A stretch of 64,000 nucleotides of DNA, from assembly GCF_002946835.1 (NCBI RefSeq), contig NZ_CP026652.1, positions 62,001 through 126,000 of the forward strand. Reading direction: 5' to 3'. How positions within the stretch are numbered: position 1 is the stretch's first letter; the number at the start of each line of letters is the position of its first letter. Below are positions 55,003 through 63,114 of the stretch, one piece after another. The position numbers and the translations under genes are program-made. Below the pieces are notes generated by a model, which saw nothing but the letters and a program-made list of their open reading frames with translations, ran no database searches and was not told the DNA's origin. The DNA is from Streptomyces dengpaensis (GTDB taxonomy: Bacteria > Actinomycetota > Actinomycetes > Streptomycetales > Streptomycetaceae).

Positions 55003-56738
55003 GTCCTCCCCGCGCAGGCGGGGGTGAGCCGTTCTCCGTTGCGGTCAACCGCCGCACCTACGAGTCCTCCCCGCGCAGGCGGGGGTGAGCCGCCCTCCGG
55101 ATGGCGGGGCAAGGGGAGTGCACAGTCCTCCCCGCGCAGGCGGGGGTGAGCCGCCTGGGAGCAGGTGGAGAGCGGGGAGTTCCCGGTCCTCCCCGCGCAG
55201 GCGGGGGTGAGCCGGAGAACTGCCCGGCCTCGGAGGGGCGGCCCTTGTCCTCCCCGCGCAGGCGGGGGTGAGCCGCCCCGTCAGCCCCCTTGGGGGCGCA
55301 GACGGAAGTCCTCCCCGCGCAGGCGGGGGTGAGCCGGGCGGAAAGCAGCAGGCGCAGGTGGTGGCCGCGTCCTCCCCGCGCAGGCGGGGGTGAGCCGGCT
55401 TCGGAGTCGTGGGGTGTCGGCTCGAACTCGTCCTCCCCGCGCAGGCGGGGGTGAGCCGTCCATCAAGATCACCAACGGCTCCACACAGAAGTCCTCCCCG
55501 CGCAGGCGGGGGTGAGCCGCCCCGCGCCGTCGCCGAGTGCCCGTCCGTAGCGTCCTCCCCGCGCAGGCGGGGGTGAGCCGGTCGAGCTTGTGGCCATTCA
55601 GAATGAGGCGCCGTCCTCCCCGCGCAGGCGGGGGTGAGCCGCCAGCCGCCCCGCCGTCTCCGCCCGGCCACCGGTCCTCCCCGCGCAGGCGGGGGTGAGC
55701 CGGAACATGACCTCGGCGACGATGCCCGCGGTCAGTCCTCCCCGCGCAGGCGGGGGTGAGCCGGCTGGGATGAGCTGGACGTTGCCGGGTGGGACGTCCT
55801 CCCCGCGCAGGCGGGGGTGAGCCTCGTTGACGCGGACGGCGCCGGTGAGCCTGCTCGTCCTCCCCGCGCAGGCGGGGGTGAGCCGTGGCCGAGGACGTCC
55901 ATGTAGGTGGGAGCTGCGTCCTCCCCGCGCAGGCGGGGGTGAGCCGAACAACCAGATGTCGTCTGCGCCGTAGGGCCAGTCCTCCCCGCGCAGGCGGGGG
56001 TGAGCCGGCCATGCTGGGCATGGGCAACCTGTCCATGCCGTCCTCCCCGCGCAGGCGGGGGTGAGCCGCGTCAGACAGCCCGGATCTTCGCTCCTCGTCG
56101 GTCCTCCCCGCGCAGGCGGGGGTGAGCCGCGAAGCGCAAGAGGCAGTACCCGGGCCTCCACGTCCTCCCCGCGCAGGCGGGGGTGAGCCGCCAAGAGGCC
56201 CACCTATACCGAGATGCGCACCGTCCTCCCCGCGCAGGCGGGGGTGAGCCGTCGCAGACGGGCCTGAGCCAGCCGTCAGAAAGGTCCTCCCCGCGCAGGC
56301 GGGGGTGAGCCGACCCACCCGATCGAAGAGGTCGCCGTCCACCCGTCCTCCCCGCGCAGGCGGGGGTGAGCCGGCTATGGGGCCGCATTTTCGATGATGC
56401 TCACCGTCCTCCCCGCGCAGGCGGGGGTGAGCCGGATCTCCGGCACTGGTTCGAGGAGAGGTGAACGTCCTCCCCGCGCAGGCGGGGGTGAGCCGACGCG
56501 CCCCGCCTTGGCATCCCCCACGAGCTGGTCCTCCCCGCGCAGGCGGGGGTGAGCCCGCCTGTAGGCACAGGAACTTCACAAAGCCTACGTCCTCCCCGCG
56601 CAGGCGGGGGTGAGCCGGCCCGGTAGCGGGAGCAGCGGGCGCACTGGCCGTCCTCCCCGCGCAGGCGGGGGTGAGCCGCCGGATGCACGGCAGTTCCCGG
56701 CTCCTGATTTGTCCTCCCCGCGCAGGCGGGGGTGAGCC
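55003..56738 (+). CRISPR. Type I-E CRISPR array 2, 29 repeats and 28 spacers
   Basis: 28-bp repeats starting GTCCTCCCCGCGCAGGCGGG and ending GGTGAGCC recur every 61 bp from 55003 to 56711 without irregular spacing. This array reads on the plus strand, with its leader next to cas2. The last repeat abuts a truncated prepilin peptidase. The repeat is the same as in array 1, so one Cascade serves both. Confidence 0.98.
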
Positions 56739-57054
56739 GTCCCTTCCGTGCTCTCGACACCAGACCACCAGCTCGGGGCGGGCCCCGGTGACGGCCGCCA
56801 GCAGGGCGCAGACCACGGCCGTGACGGAGGCGACGAACAGGGTGCTCGGACCGTAGGCGTCGCGTGCAGAGCAGCGGGCACGCCCCAGCCATCCGCTGCC
56901 GGTCCCGGTGCTGGTGAGGGGATGGCCTGCCGGGCACGCCGACCGCCAGGGTTCCTCGGGCGGCACCGAGAACCGGTACGCGGGACGGGGATATGAGCAC
57001 GCCCGTGCCGAAGCCCCACAGAGCGGCAGCCGTGATGATCAGCAACGTCTCCAC
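56739..57054 (-). pseudogene. Prepilin peptidase (A24), truncated and frameshifted
   Basis: From ATG 57054: METLLIITAAALWGFGTGVL, then after a frameshift near 56990 RPAYRFSVPPEEPWRSACPA, GHPLTSTGTGSGWLGRARCS and TLFVASVTAVVCALLAAVTG with ARPELVVW. This is the N-terminal membrane domain of a type IV prepilin peptidase; the aspartyl catalytic part is absent because the sequence runs into the last repeat of array 2. Confidence 0.7.
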
Positions 57055-57070
57055 CGGACGGAGCTTAGGG

Positions 57071-57454
57071 TCAGGCCTGGCGCCAGGAACGCAGCCTCTC
57101 GGCGATGCCGTACGAGTCCAGCCCCAGCCCCCGGATGTCGTAGATCAGTTCCCGCCAGAGCTCAAACTTCGTGTCCACGCGTTCTCCGGAGGCCTCCAGG
57201 TAGGCAATGGCGACGCCGTATCCGTACACCTCGTTGCGGGCCGGGAGCGGGCGCAGCAGCACGCACTCCTCCAGCATGACGGCAGCCCGCCAGAAAGCGT
57301 CGGGATGGTGCTGATCATGCCGGGGCGGGTCGACCCGATGGCGCTGGGCCATGCCGACGAGCACAGAGAAGTCGTTGACGGTCAGGTCGTCCCGGAGGAT
57401 CTCTTCCTGGCGCTCGAGGAACCACCGGTAGTCGACGTACACGACGGGAGGCAC
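57071..57454 (-). CDS. doc: Doc/Fic-like toxin
   Basis: 127 residues from GTG 57454. VVYVDYRWFLERQEEILRDD, LVGMAQRHRVDPPRH and ECVLLRPLPARNEVYGYGVA match Streptomyces Doc-type toxins. The HPFxxGN Fic motif is replaced by RPLPARNEV, as in those relatives, so activity (EF-Tu phosphorylation in classic Doc) is uncertain. Starts 3 bp after its antitoxin. Confidence 0.75.
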   Translation of the reverse strand: MPPVVYVDYRWFLERQEEILRDDLTVNDFSVLVGMAQRHRVDPPRHDQHHPDAFWRAAVMLEECVLLRPLPARNEVYGYGVAIAYLEASGERVDTKFELWRELIYDIRGLGLDSYGIAERLRSWRQA

Positions 57455-57457
57455 AGG

Positions 57458-57706
57458 TCAGGCCGCCCGCGAGGTGTCGTGCGCGACAGGTGGCAGCCCG
57501 CCGAACTCGGCATCGAAGGCGTCCATAACGCCGGGCTCGCTGATCGCGCGGCGGAAGGCGGCGGTCGCAGTCTGCAAGGCTCGCTCTTGTTCCTTCTCCC
57601 CAGCCACCTTGGCGAGGTAGGCCTTCACAGACAGACCTTCGGCAGCGGCGAGGCCTTGCAGGGTGTCCCTGGTGATCGTGTCGACCTTGACAGTGGTTTC
57701 AGCCAT
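57458..57706 (-). CDS. Antitoxin of the Doc-type pair
   Basis: 82 residues from ATG 57706. Begins MAETTVKVDTITRDTLQGLA, a ribbon-helix-helix-like N-terminus, followed by a helix (AYLAKVAGEKEQERALQ) and an acidic tail that would wrap the toxin. First gene of the toxin-antitoxin operon. GTATAC upstream at about 57726 may be part of an autoregulatory site. Confidence 0.75.
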   Translation of the reverse strand: MAETTVKVDTITRDTLQGLAAAEGLSVKAYLAKVAGEKEQERALQTATAAFRRAISEPGVMDAFDAEFGGLPPVAHDTSRAA

Positions 57707-57775
57707 ACCCGAAGTATCTCGCACGGTATACGCGTCGCGCTACCTTCTCGCTTGCGAGCGTCACCGCCTCACGGC

Positions 57776-57801
57776 CCCGGCTGGTCCCCCGTCCAGCCGG
57801 G
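57776..57801 (+). terminator. Terminator-like hairpin
   Basis: CCCGGCTGG (57776-57784) pairs with CCAGCCGGG (57793-57801) around an 8-nt loop, followed by CTTTGG. It lies about 70 bp upstream of the antitoxin ATG. Confidence 0.45.
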
Positions 57802-58517
57802 CTTTGGCGTGCTGGAGGCGGCCCGCAGCCCCTGTGTGACTTACCGACCGTGCGGGTGAGCCGGACGACGAGGGCCGCCCGGCTACGAAGATCACAACTC
57901 GTTTGGGATCTTCGAGAGGGAGCTTCGTGCGCTTCACCCATGCTGCGCGTGCCGTGGCCACCGCGTACGCGGTCTCACGCGAACCCGACCCCTCGCAATC
58001 GAACACCGGGGTGACACTCCGCGACCGCTCCCCAAGATCTGTGCCAGAGCCGAGAACGGGCAGCGCTTCGACACCGATTCGGGAGCAGTCCCTCCCCGAG
58101 ACCGGGCCGGAATGTCCACGAGTTTCAACGGCACGATGCCTTCCCGCGCAGCGGACCACCGGGGCGCCCGCACCCTACTGACGTACGTTCGGCGCATGCC
58201 ACACGCCATGGATTTCGGTTCGGAGGCCCCGTGAGTGGGAGGCCTTGCGCCCGCTGGAGTTCGACCGTCCATCGCGGCGCTGGCGGCCCCTCGCCGGGTC
58301 CCACCGCAGCCGAGGCGGGTCGGGCCCTGGCCTTGCCTCTCCGGACGTCCCCGACGACGAGGCCCCGCTGGCGGACGGTCCAAGGCCTGTCCGAGGAGTC
58401 GTGATCAGAACCATTGGGGGACCGCCGACGACATCCAGGTCTACAGCGGCCTGGATCGACGGACCGCGTATCCGCGGTTCAGGCGGCTGGTCACCGGGCA
58501 CGAGCGGCGTCAGGGCC
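57802..58517. other. Region without a recognisable gene
   Basis: About 700 bp. The best frames (57761-58159 minus, 57903-58181 plus) have no recognised domain. A hairpin CGAAGATC (57886-57893) with GATCTTCG (57907-57914) stands out and may be regulatory. The rest looks like low-quality, possibly decayed coding sequence. Confidence 0.4.
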
Positions 58518-59183
58518 TCACTCCTCGGCCCGTTGGGTGATGGCTGCCTCGGTGCGGTCCCCCAGGAACTCGTACCACCGGCGCTCCAGGCAGACGTAAC
58601 GCACATCGGCTTCGACGAGGCTGAGGAAAGCCGACACGGTCTCAGTAAGACGTTGCTGCAGCCCCGGGTCGGCCAGCGTTCCGTCCTCGGCGAAGGCCTG
58701 ATAGGCGTTGGGCAGGCTGAACATGTCCGGATAGACGCGGGTGCCCAGGTGCTCCAGGGGAACCCTGAGTGCCCACAGCCCGCGGTTGCCGCCGACCAAG
58801 GACGGCGAGGCGGACACGAGCATGGCGTGCTTGGTCTTGAAAGGCTGCGGCTGGACACGCGAGACCCAGTCGATCGCGTTCTTCAGCAATCCGGGAATGG
58901 AGCCGTTGTACTCGGGCGAGGAGATGACGAAGGCATCGCTCTGCTCGAGCCGGTCGCGCAGCGCGAGGGCACCGTTCGGCAGTCCTTCGGCGGTTTCCAC
59001 GTCGCCGTCGTACAACGGCATGTCGAAATCGCGCATGGCGGCGAGGTCGACAGTGGCACCGGTGTCGGAAACCAGCCGGGCCACGAGGGAGGCAAGGCGG
59101 GCGTTGGCCGATTCAGCCCGCAGCGCCGCGCCGAAGACGAGGATCCGCAGCGGGCTGGGAGGTGCGTCCGTGGGCATGGGCAT
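58518..59183 (-). CDS. NADPH-dependent FMN reductase
   Basis: 221 residues from ATG 59183 (GGAAGGAC upstream); a longer frame to 59225 lacks support. FGAALRAESANARLASLV contains the flavin phosphate loop, VISSPEYNGSIPGLLKNAID the second signature and SASPSLVGGNRGLW the third. Related to but distinct from the reductase at the left edge. Cytoplasmic; substrate unknown. Confidence 0.9.
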   Translation of the reverse strand: MPMPTDAPPSPLRILVFGAALRAESANARLASLVARLVSDTGATVDLAAMRDFDMPLYDGDVETAEGLPNGALALRDRLEQSDAFVISSPEYNGSIPGLLKNAIDWVSRVQPQPFKTKHAMLVSASPSLVGGNRGLWALRVPLEHLGTRVYPDMFSLPNAYQAFAEDGTLADPGLQQRLTETVSAFLSLVEADVRYVCLERRWYEFLGDRTEAAITQRAEE

Positions 59184-59413
59184 GTCCTTCCGTCGTAGGC
59201 GCTCGCGCCCGACAGGGCGCCACACTGACCAGTGTGGTTCCCCGCCGTGCGAGACAGGGCTGGGACTCGACAGGCCGGAGCCCGTCGGGCCGGTGGGCCA
59301 GCCACAGGGTGCGTCCCATTCTCGTGGACATCACCCGACCGCGGATTCGGGTGCCTTCCAGACCCGTGAACAACTGACTCCACGACACGGGCTCTGGCCC
59401 ACTTCTTGTGGTC

Positions 59414-61381
59414 TGTGATGTGAGGTCTCAGGAGTCCGTTGACACTTCTGCCTCATGAGATGCCTGACGGTCTCGGGACATGGTTGACGTACTCAAGACT
59501 TGCTGGACAAGGATCGGTCACAGCTTGGGTGCGTGGATCTTGGCCTTCCAGCGTGTGACGGGCCGTTGCTCCTTGCGTGGATGGAGGGCGAGTTCGGTTC
59601 CGTCGAGGGTGACACGGAAGTGGGTGTCCTCGACGTAGATGGTGACGATCTTGCCGGCGTAGGTGCGGCCGACCCGCAGTCGCTGGCGGGTGACCATGAC
59701 AACGCCGTCACGCGGCACCTTGCGTTCCACCTTGATCGGTTCTGGTGCCGCGGGCGGCAGCTCGGTCTGGGCCAGGCGCGCGCCATGGAGTTTGTGGCGC
59801 TGGTCGGCCGGGAGCGGGGAGGGCAGGGTCTTGGCGAGCAGGCCGTTGTGGACTACGTGCAGGAGGTGGCCGTCCAGCCGGAGGGTGACCTTCTGTTTCG
59901 CGAGTTCCGGGCCGATCTTCACCTTGTTCCCGCCCAGGGAGGCTTTGCCCTCATGGTCGAGGGATCGGTCGACTTCGACCACGGTGTAGTCGGGCATTGA
60001 GGTGAGGGATTGGGCCGCCGCAGTGGCCGGTGGTGGTCCTGCGGGGCGGGCTCCGCGCAGGGTGAGCACGTGGAGGTCCTCGGCGTCCAGGTGCGAGACC
60101 GTGGTCTTGGTCAGTTCGCCGCCGAGAAAGATGTGCACCGTGTGCTCGTCGACCCACACGTGCGCCCTCGTGCCAGCGTGCCGTGTGCCCACCCGGACGC
60201 GGCGGTCTCGCAGGAGGTTCACATGGCCGCTCGCGGCCACGACGGTGTCGAACTCCACGGCACCGGCGGACGGTGCCAGCAGTAGCGGCCCGGACAGGGC
60301 GCTGGCCGCCTGTTGGGTGCCGGGGCGTCGTGGGGCGGGGACGGTCTGGGCCGGATCGGGCTGGGAGGCCGGACGGAACAGGCTGGCCGGAGTGGCCATG
60401 TTCAGTGCCTGATGGGGACGCTGTGAGTTATAGGCGCGCACCCACTGGGTGATCGCCTCCTGCGCCGTGGGCAGATCGGCGAACGGTCCGACGGAGTCCA
60501 GCAACTCACGGCGCAGCGTCTGGTGCCATCGCTCGATCTTGCCGGTCGTGGTCGGGGAGTACGGCTTGGTCAGCTTGGCGTTCACGCCGTTCTCGCGGCA
60601 GACGCGTTCGAAGAGGACCTCAGCCGGGCCGGTGCGGGTGAAACGGCCGGTGAACTGTTTGCCGTTGTCGGTCAACACCTCGGCCGGCACTCCGTAGATG
60701 CGCATGGCCCGCACGAACGCGTCGACGACAGCTCGCCCAGAGGGAACCGCCAGCACCTCAGCAACCACCACGTAGCGGGAGTGGTCGTCGATCCCGGTGA
60801 GCATCTTGCACTCGCGTCCGTCGGCCAGGAAGATCCCGCCGACCAGGTCGAGCTGCCAGAGGTGCATCGGAGCCTCGCGCTGCCACCGCTTGTACTTGCG
60901 CGGGTGCCGCTGTTCCTGCGGGCGAATGAGCCCGTTGCGCGACAGCACCCGATGAACGGTCGCGCGTGAGACCGTTGCTGTCTCCTCGCGGGCGAGTTCA
61001 TGAGCAATTCGGCGGGCACCCCACCGTGGATGGGCCCGCCGCATCTCGCAGACCCGTGCCTCCACTTCGGGCGGCAGGCGGGTCGGGCTGGAATGAGGAC
61101 GCCGAGAAGTCTCCCGTAGTGCCTCGTAACCGCCCGCCGCGTGGCGAGCTTTCCAGGTATAGATCGACTGCCGCGAGACGCCGTACCGGGTGGCTACCTC
61201 GGTGACCGGAGAACCGTTCAACACCTCGAGCACCGCTCGGTACCTCTGTTCGACCAGCCAGTCTCGGTGCCGCTGGTCACGCGCATCTTTCGGCACACCT
61301 GCAGAGTCGAGACCGGGCAGAACCCTGTCAAGAGTGTCTCGATGACAGCGCGTCAACTATGTCCTGAGTCCTCACATCACA
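59414..61381 (-). mobile_element. IS481 family insertion sequence, intact ends
   Basis: Ends are inverted repeats: TGTGATGTGAGGTCTCAGGA (59414-59433) against TGTGATGTGAGGACTCAGGA read from 61381 downward. TGGTC is duplicated outside both ends (59409-59413 and 61382-61386), so this is a clean insertion of about 1,968 bp. It carries one transposase gene. Confidence 0.85.
59518..61293 (-). CDS. IS481 family transposase with long C-terminal extension
   Basis: 591 residues from GTG 61293; an upstream TTG at 61356 within the terminal repeat gives 612. HTH (VTEVATRYGVSRQSIYTWKA), then DDE residues: Asp in LWQLDLVGGIFL, Asp in VLTDNGKQFTG, Glu in TTGKIERWHQTLRR. After about residue 330 comes a 270-residue extension of repeated SH3-like strands (RVRVGTRHAGTRAHVWVDEH, RLRVGRTYAGKIVTIYVEDT) typical of longer actinobacterial IS481 enzymes. 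The frame is intact. Confidence 0.92.
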   Translation of the reverse strand, partial: PKDARDQRHRDWLVEQRYRAVLEVLNGSPVTEVATRYGVSRQSIYTWKARHAAGGYEALRETSRRPHSSPTRLPPEVEARVCEMRRAHPRWGARRIAHELAREETATVSRATVHRVLSRNGLIRPQEQRHPRKYKRWQREAPMHLWQLDLVGGIFLADGRECKMLTGIDDHSRYVVVAEVLAVPSGRAVVDAFVRAMRIYGVPAEVLTDNGKQFTGRFTRTGPAEVLFERVCRENGVNAKLTKPYSPTTTGKIERWHQTLRRELLDSVGPFADLPTAQEAITQWVRAYNSQRPHQALNMATPASLFRPASQPDPAQTVPAPRRPGTQQAASALSGPLLLAPSAGAVEFDTVVAASGHVNLLRDRRVRVGTRHAGTRAHVWVDEHTVHIFLGGELTKTTVSHLDAEDLHVLTLRGARPAGPPPATAAAQSLTSMPDYTVVEVDRSLDHEGKASLGGNKVKIGPELAKQKVTLRLDGHLLHVVHNGLLAKTLPSPLPADQRHKLHGARLAQTELPPAAPEPIKVERKVPRDGVVMVTRQRLRVGRTYAGKIVTIYVEDTHFRVTLDGTELALHPRKEQRPVTRWKAKIHAPKL

Positions 61382-61482
61382 TGGTCTCGCGCACAGCGTG
61401 ACTGTTGATCTCTGGGTGCTGCGGGTTAAGGTCGCCCGAAAATCGCCCGGCCGGGATCCGGTGGGGGCGACAGTGCTACACC

Positions 61483-61645
61483 GTGAACGAAGTACGGCCG
61501 CAGCTGGATGGGCTGCTGTTCTCCTCAGTAGAGGGCGTGTTCGTGGAATCCGACACGGTCGTCCGGGTCGAGGTCCAGACGACCGCCGACCGGGCGGCAT
61601 GCCCAGGATGCGGGTGCTGGGCGGACCGAAGACACGGCGGCGGCG
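61483..61645 (+). pseudogene. ISL3 transposase, N-terminal remnant
   Basis: From GTG 61483: EVRPQLDGLLFSSVEGVFVE, then VVRVEVQTTADRAACPGCGC, the zinc-finger start of ISL3 transposases. It stops at about 61645, where the reverse transcriptase remnant begins after a GGCGGCGGG/CCCGCCGCC inverted repeat. Confidence 0.65.
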
Positions 61646-61659
61646 GGTGAGATTCCCGC

Positions 61660-62255
61660 CGCCGACTCACCTGGTCGTGATGTGTTTTTCGCGCAGTCAG
61701 GCCGAGCGGGCACTTGCCCAACTGGTCAGGCTGTTGGGGGAGTTGGGGCTGAAGCCGAAGGCAGCCAAGACGCGGATCGTGCACCTGGAAGTGGGTGGGG
61801 AAGGCTTCGACTTCCTCGGATTCCACCACCGTCAGGTCCGTTCCCGGGGGCTGCACCGACGTCGACGCGTCGAGTTCCTCGCCCGCTGGCCCTCGAACAG
61901 GGCGATGCAGCACGCCCGCGACCGGATCCGGGAGATCACCGCCCGGCGCAGGCTCCCGCTGCACCCGCAAGTGATCGTGGAGGATCTGAATCTGTTCCTC
62001 CGCGGGTGGATGGCGTACTTCCGGTATGGCCATTCCGCCCGCCGCTTCAGCAAGATCGGAAGATTCGCGCAGGAGAGAGTCGCGCACTTCATCAGCAGGA
62101 AGCACCGGCGCAGCCGGAACTTCGGCTGGTGGGTGTTGATGGTCTCGTCTCCGAACCGGCTCGGACTGATCAGCCCCTATGGAATCGTCGTGGCACCCAG
62201 GGCCGGAAGGCCCTGGCGGGAGAGACCGAATGCCGCCGGTGAACGGCGTCGGTGA
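61660..62255 (+). pseudogene. Group II intron reverse transcriptase/maturase, 5'-truncated
   Basis: LVVMCFSRSQAERALAQLVR is the strand just after the catalytic YADD motif, which is replaced by PPTH, so the palm active site is gone. KAAKTRIVHLEVGGEGFDFL and GFHHRQVRSRG follow, then the GIIM maturase domain (RDRIREITARRRLPLHPQ, NLFLRGWMAYFRYGHSARRF, WWVLMVSSPNRLGL). It ends at domain V of the intron. Confidence 0.8.
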
Positions 62256-62286
62256 GCCGTGTGCGGGAGAACCGCATGCACGGTTC
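62254..62286 (+). ncRNA. Group II intron domain V
   Basis: GAGCCGTGTGCGGGAGAACC continuing to GCACGGTTC has the domain V shape: AGC triad (62255-62257), a stem with two-nt bulge and a GAGA-type loop. It follows the maturase stop directly. Downstream, GGGGGCTGG and CCAGCCCCC near 62294-62341 could be domain VI. The 5' part of the intron is missing. Confidence 0.75.
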
Positions 62287-62396
62287 GAAGCGGCGGGGGC
62301 TGGAAACGGAGCGGACGTGCTCCGCCACCGTGCCAGCCCCCGACCCTACAGGAAGACTCGTTGTTGGGCAGGCATCCGCAACAGAGAATCCCGTCT

Positions 62397-63032
62397 TCAA
62401 TACCCCCCGGCGATACGGACGGCAAGCAGGCTAGCAGCATCCGTCTCTTGGGGCGCGGCGCACTGTAGCTCTTGTTGGATCTTCCGCATTGCGTTTTCGT
62501 AAGATTCTGATCGGTCCCCGCTATCGATGGCCTCCCGGTATGCGGTGAGTTCCTCAAGGGTTGCGGGATGCTTTCCGTAGTCGTGCTCAGGAAAGAGCGG
62601 GTCAAAGGAGGAAAGGATCTCGCCGTTTTCCGCATATGAGATCCATGTCGACCCTGTCTCGCTCAGCCTCGCAGACAGGGCGACCGTGCCGCGCGAAACG
62701 GACTTGAGGATTTCATCACTTGCAAGGTAGGGTCCTTCAGATTCAATGGCGAAGGACCAGTCGCCGTGGGTACCGGCACGAAGCAACGGACCGCTATTAT
62801 CGAGAATGCCGCTGCTGTGCAGCTCATCCACGTTCAGGCCGGGAACATCTCCCTCGTCGATGTCTTCCCCGAACGCTTTGATAGCATCTGCTTCGAGACG
62901 ATTCAAGGGGATCGGATGGATCTCACCTCCTGACACCCTGCTTAGAAGCTCGGTAGGGGGAATCCCTCTCACAAAGAGGGCGCAGTACCCGGTTCCGTAG
63001 AGCTGGGAGTTCGGGAAGATGCTGGCGCTCAC
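62397..63032 (-). CDS. DUF6461-like protein, probable immunity protein
   Basis: 211 residues from GTG 63032 (GAGGTGG upstream). GYCALFVRGIPPTELLSRVS at the start, RAGTHGDWSFAIESEGPYLA and ISYAENGEILSSFDPLFPEH match the pattern of DUF6461 proteins of Streptomyces, which are often near toxins. Its base composition is less GC-rich than its neighbours, suggesting transfer. Next to a secreted-type nuclease gene, it could be the cognate immunity protein. Confidence 0.65.
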   Translation of the reverse strand: MSASIFPNSQLYGTGYCALFVRGIPPTELLSRVSGGEIHPIPLNRLEADAIKAFGEDIDEGDVPGLNVDELHSSGILDNSGPLLRAGTHGDWSFAIESEGPYLASDEILKSVSRGTVALSARLSETGSTWISYAENGEILSSFDPLFPEHDYGKHPATLEELTAYREAIDSGDRSESYENAMRKIQQELQCAAPQETDAASLLAVRIAGGY

Positions 63033-63062
63033 AATGCCACCTCGATCGATTAACTAATCACT

Positions 63063-63100
63063 GCACGGTCCGGCCCGCCGTTCGGTGGGCCGGACCGTGC
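63063..63100 (-). terminator. Terminator between nuclease and DUF6461 genes
   Basis: GCACGGTCCGGCCC (63063-63076) pairs perfectly with GGGCCGGACCGTGC (63087-63100), a 14-bp stem with a 10-nt loop, 15 bp past the nuclease stop. Confidence 0.75.
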
Positions 63101-63114
63101 ATTCCGTGCGGGTA

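Noticed and set aside
55045..56966. Minus-strand frames of 208 and 561 codons across array 2
   Set aside because: Same repeat-derived artefact as in array 1; only 56739-57054 is real gene remnant.
57886..57914. Possible tRNA- or riboswitch-like hairpin
   Set aside because: Only one stem (CGAAGATC/GATCTTCG) is present; no cloverleaf or known aptamer core. Kept as a comment only.
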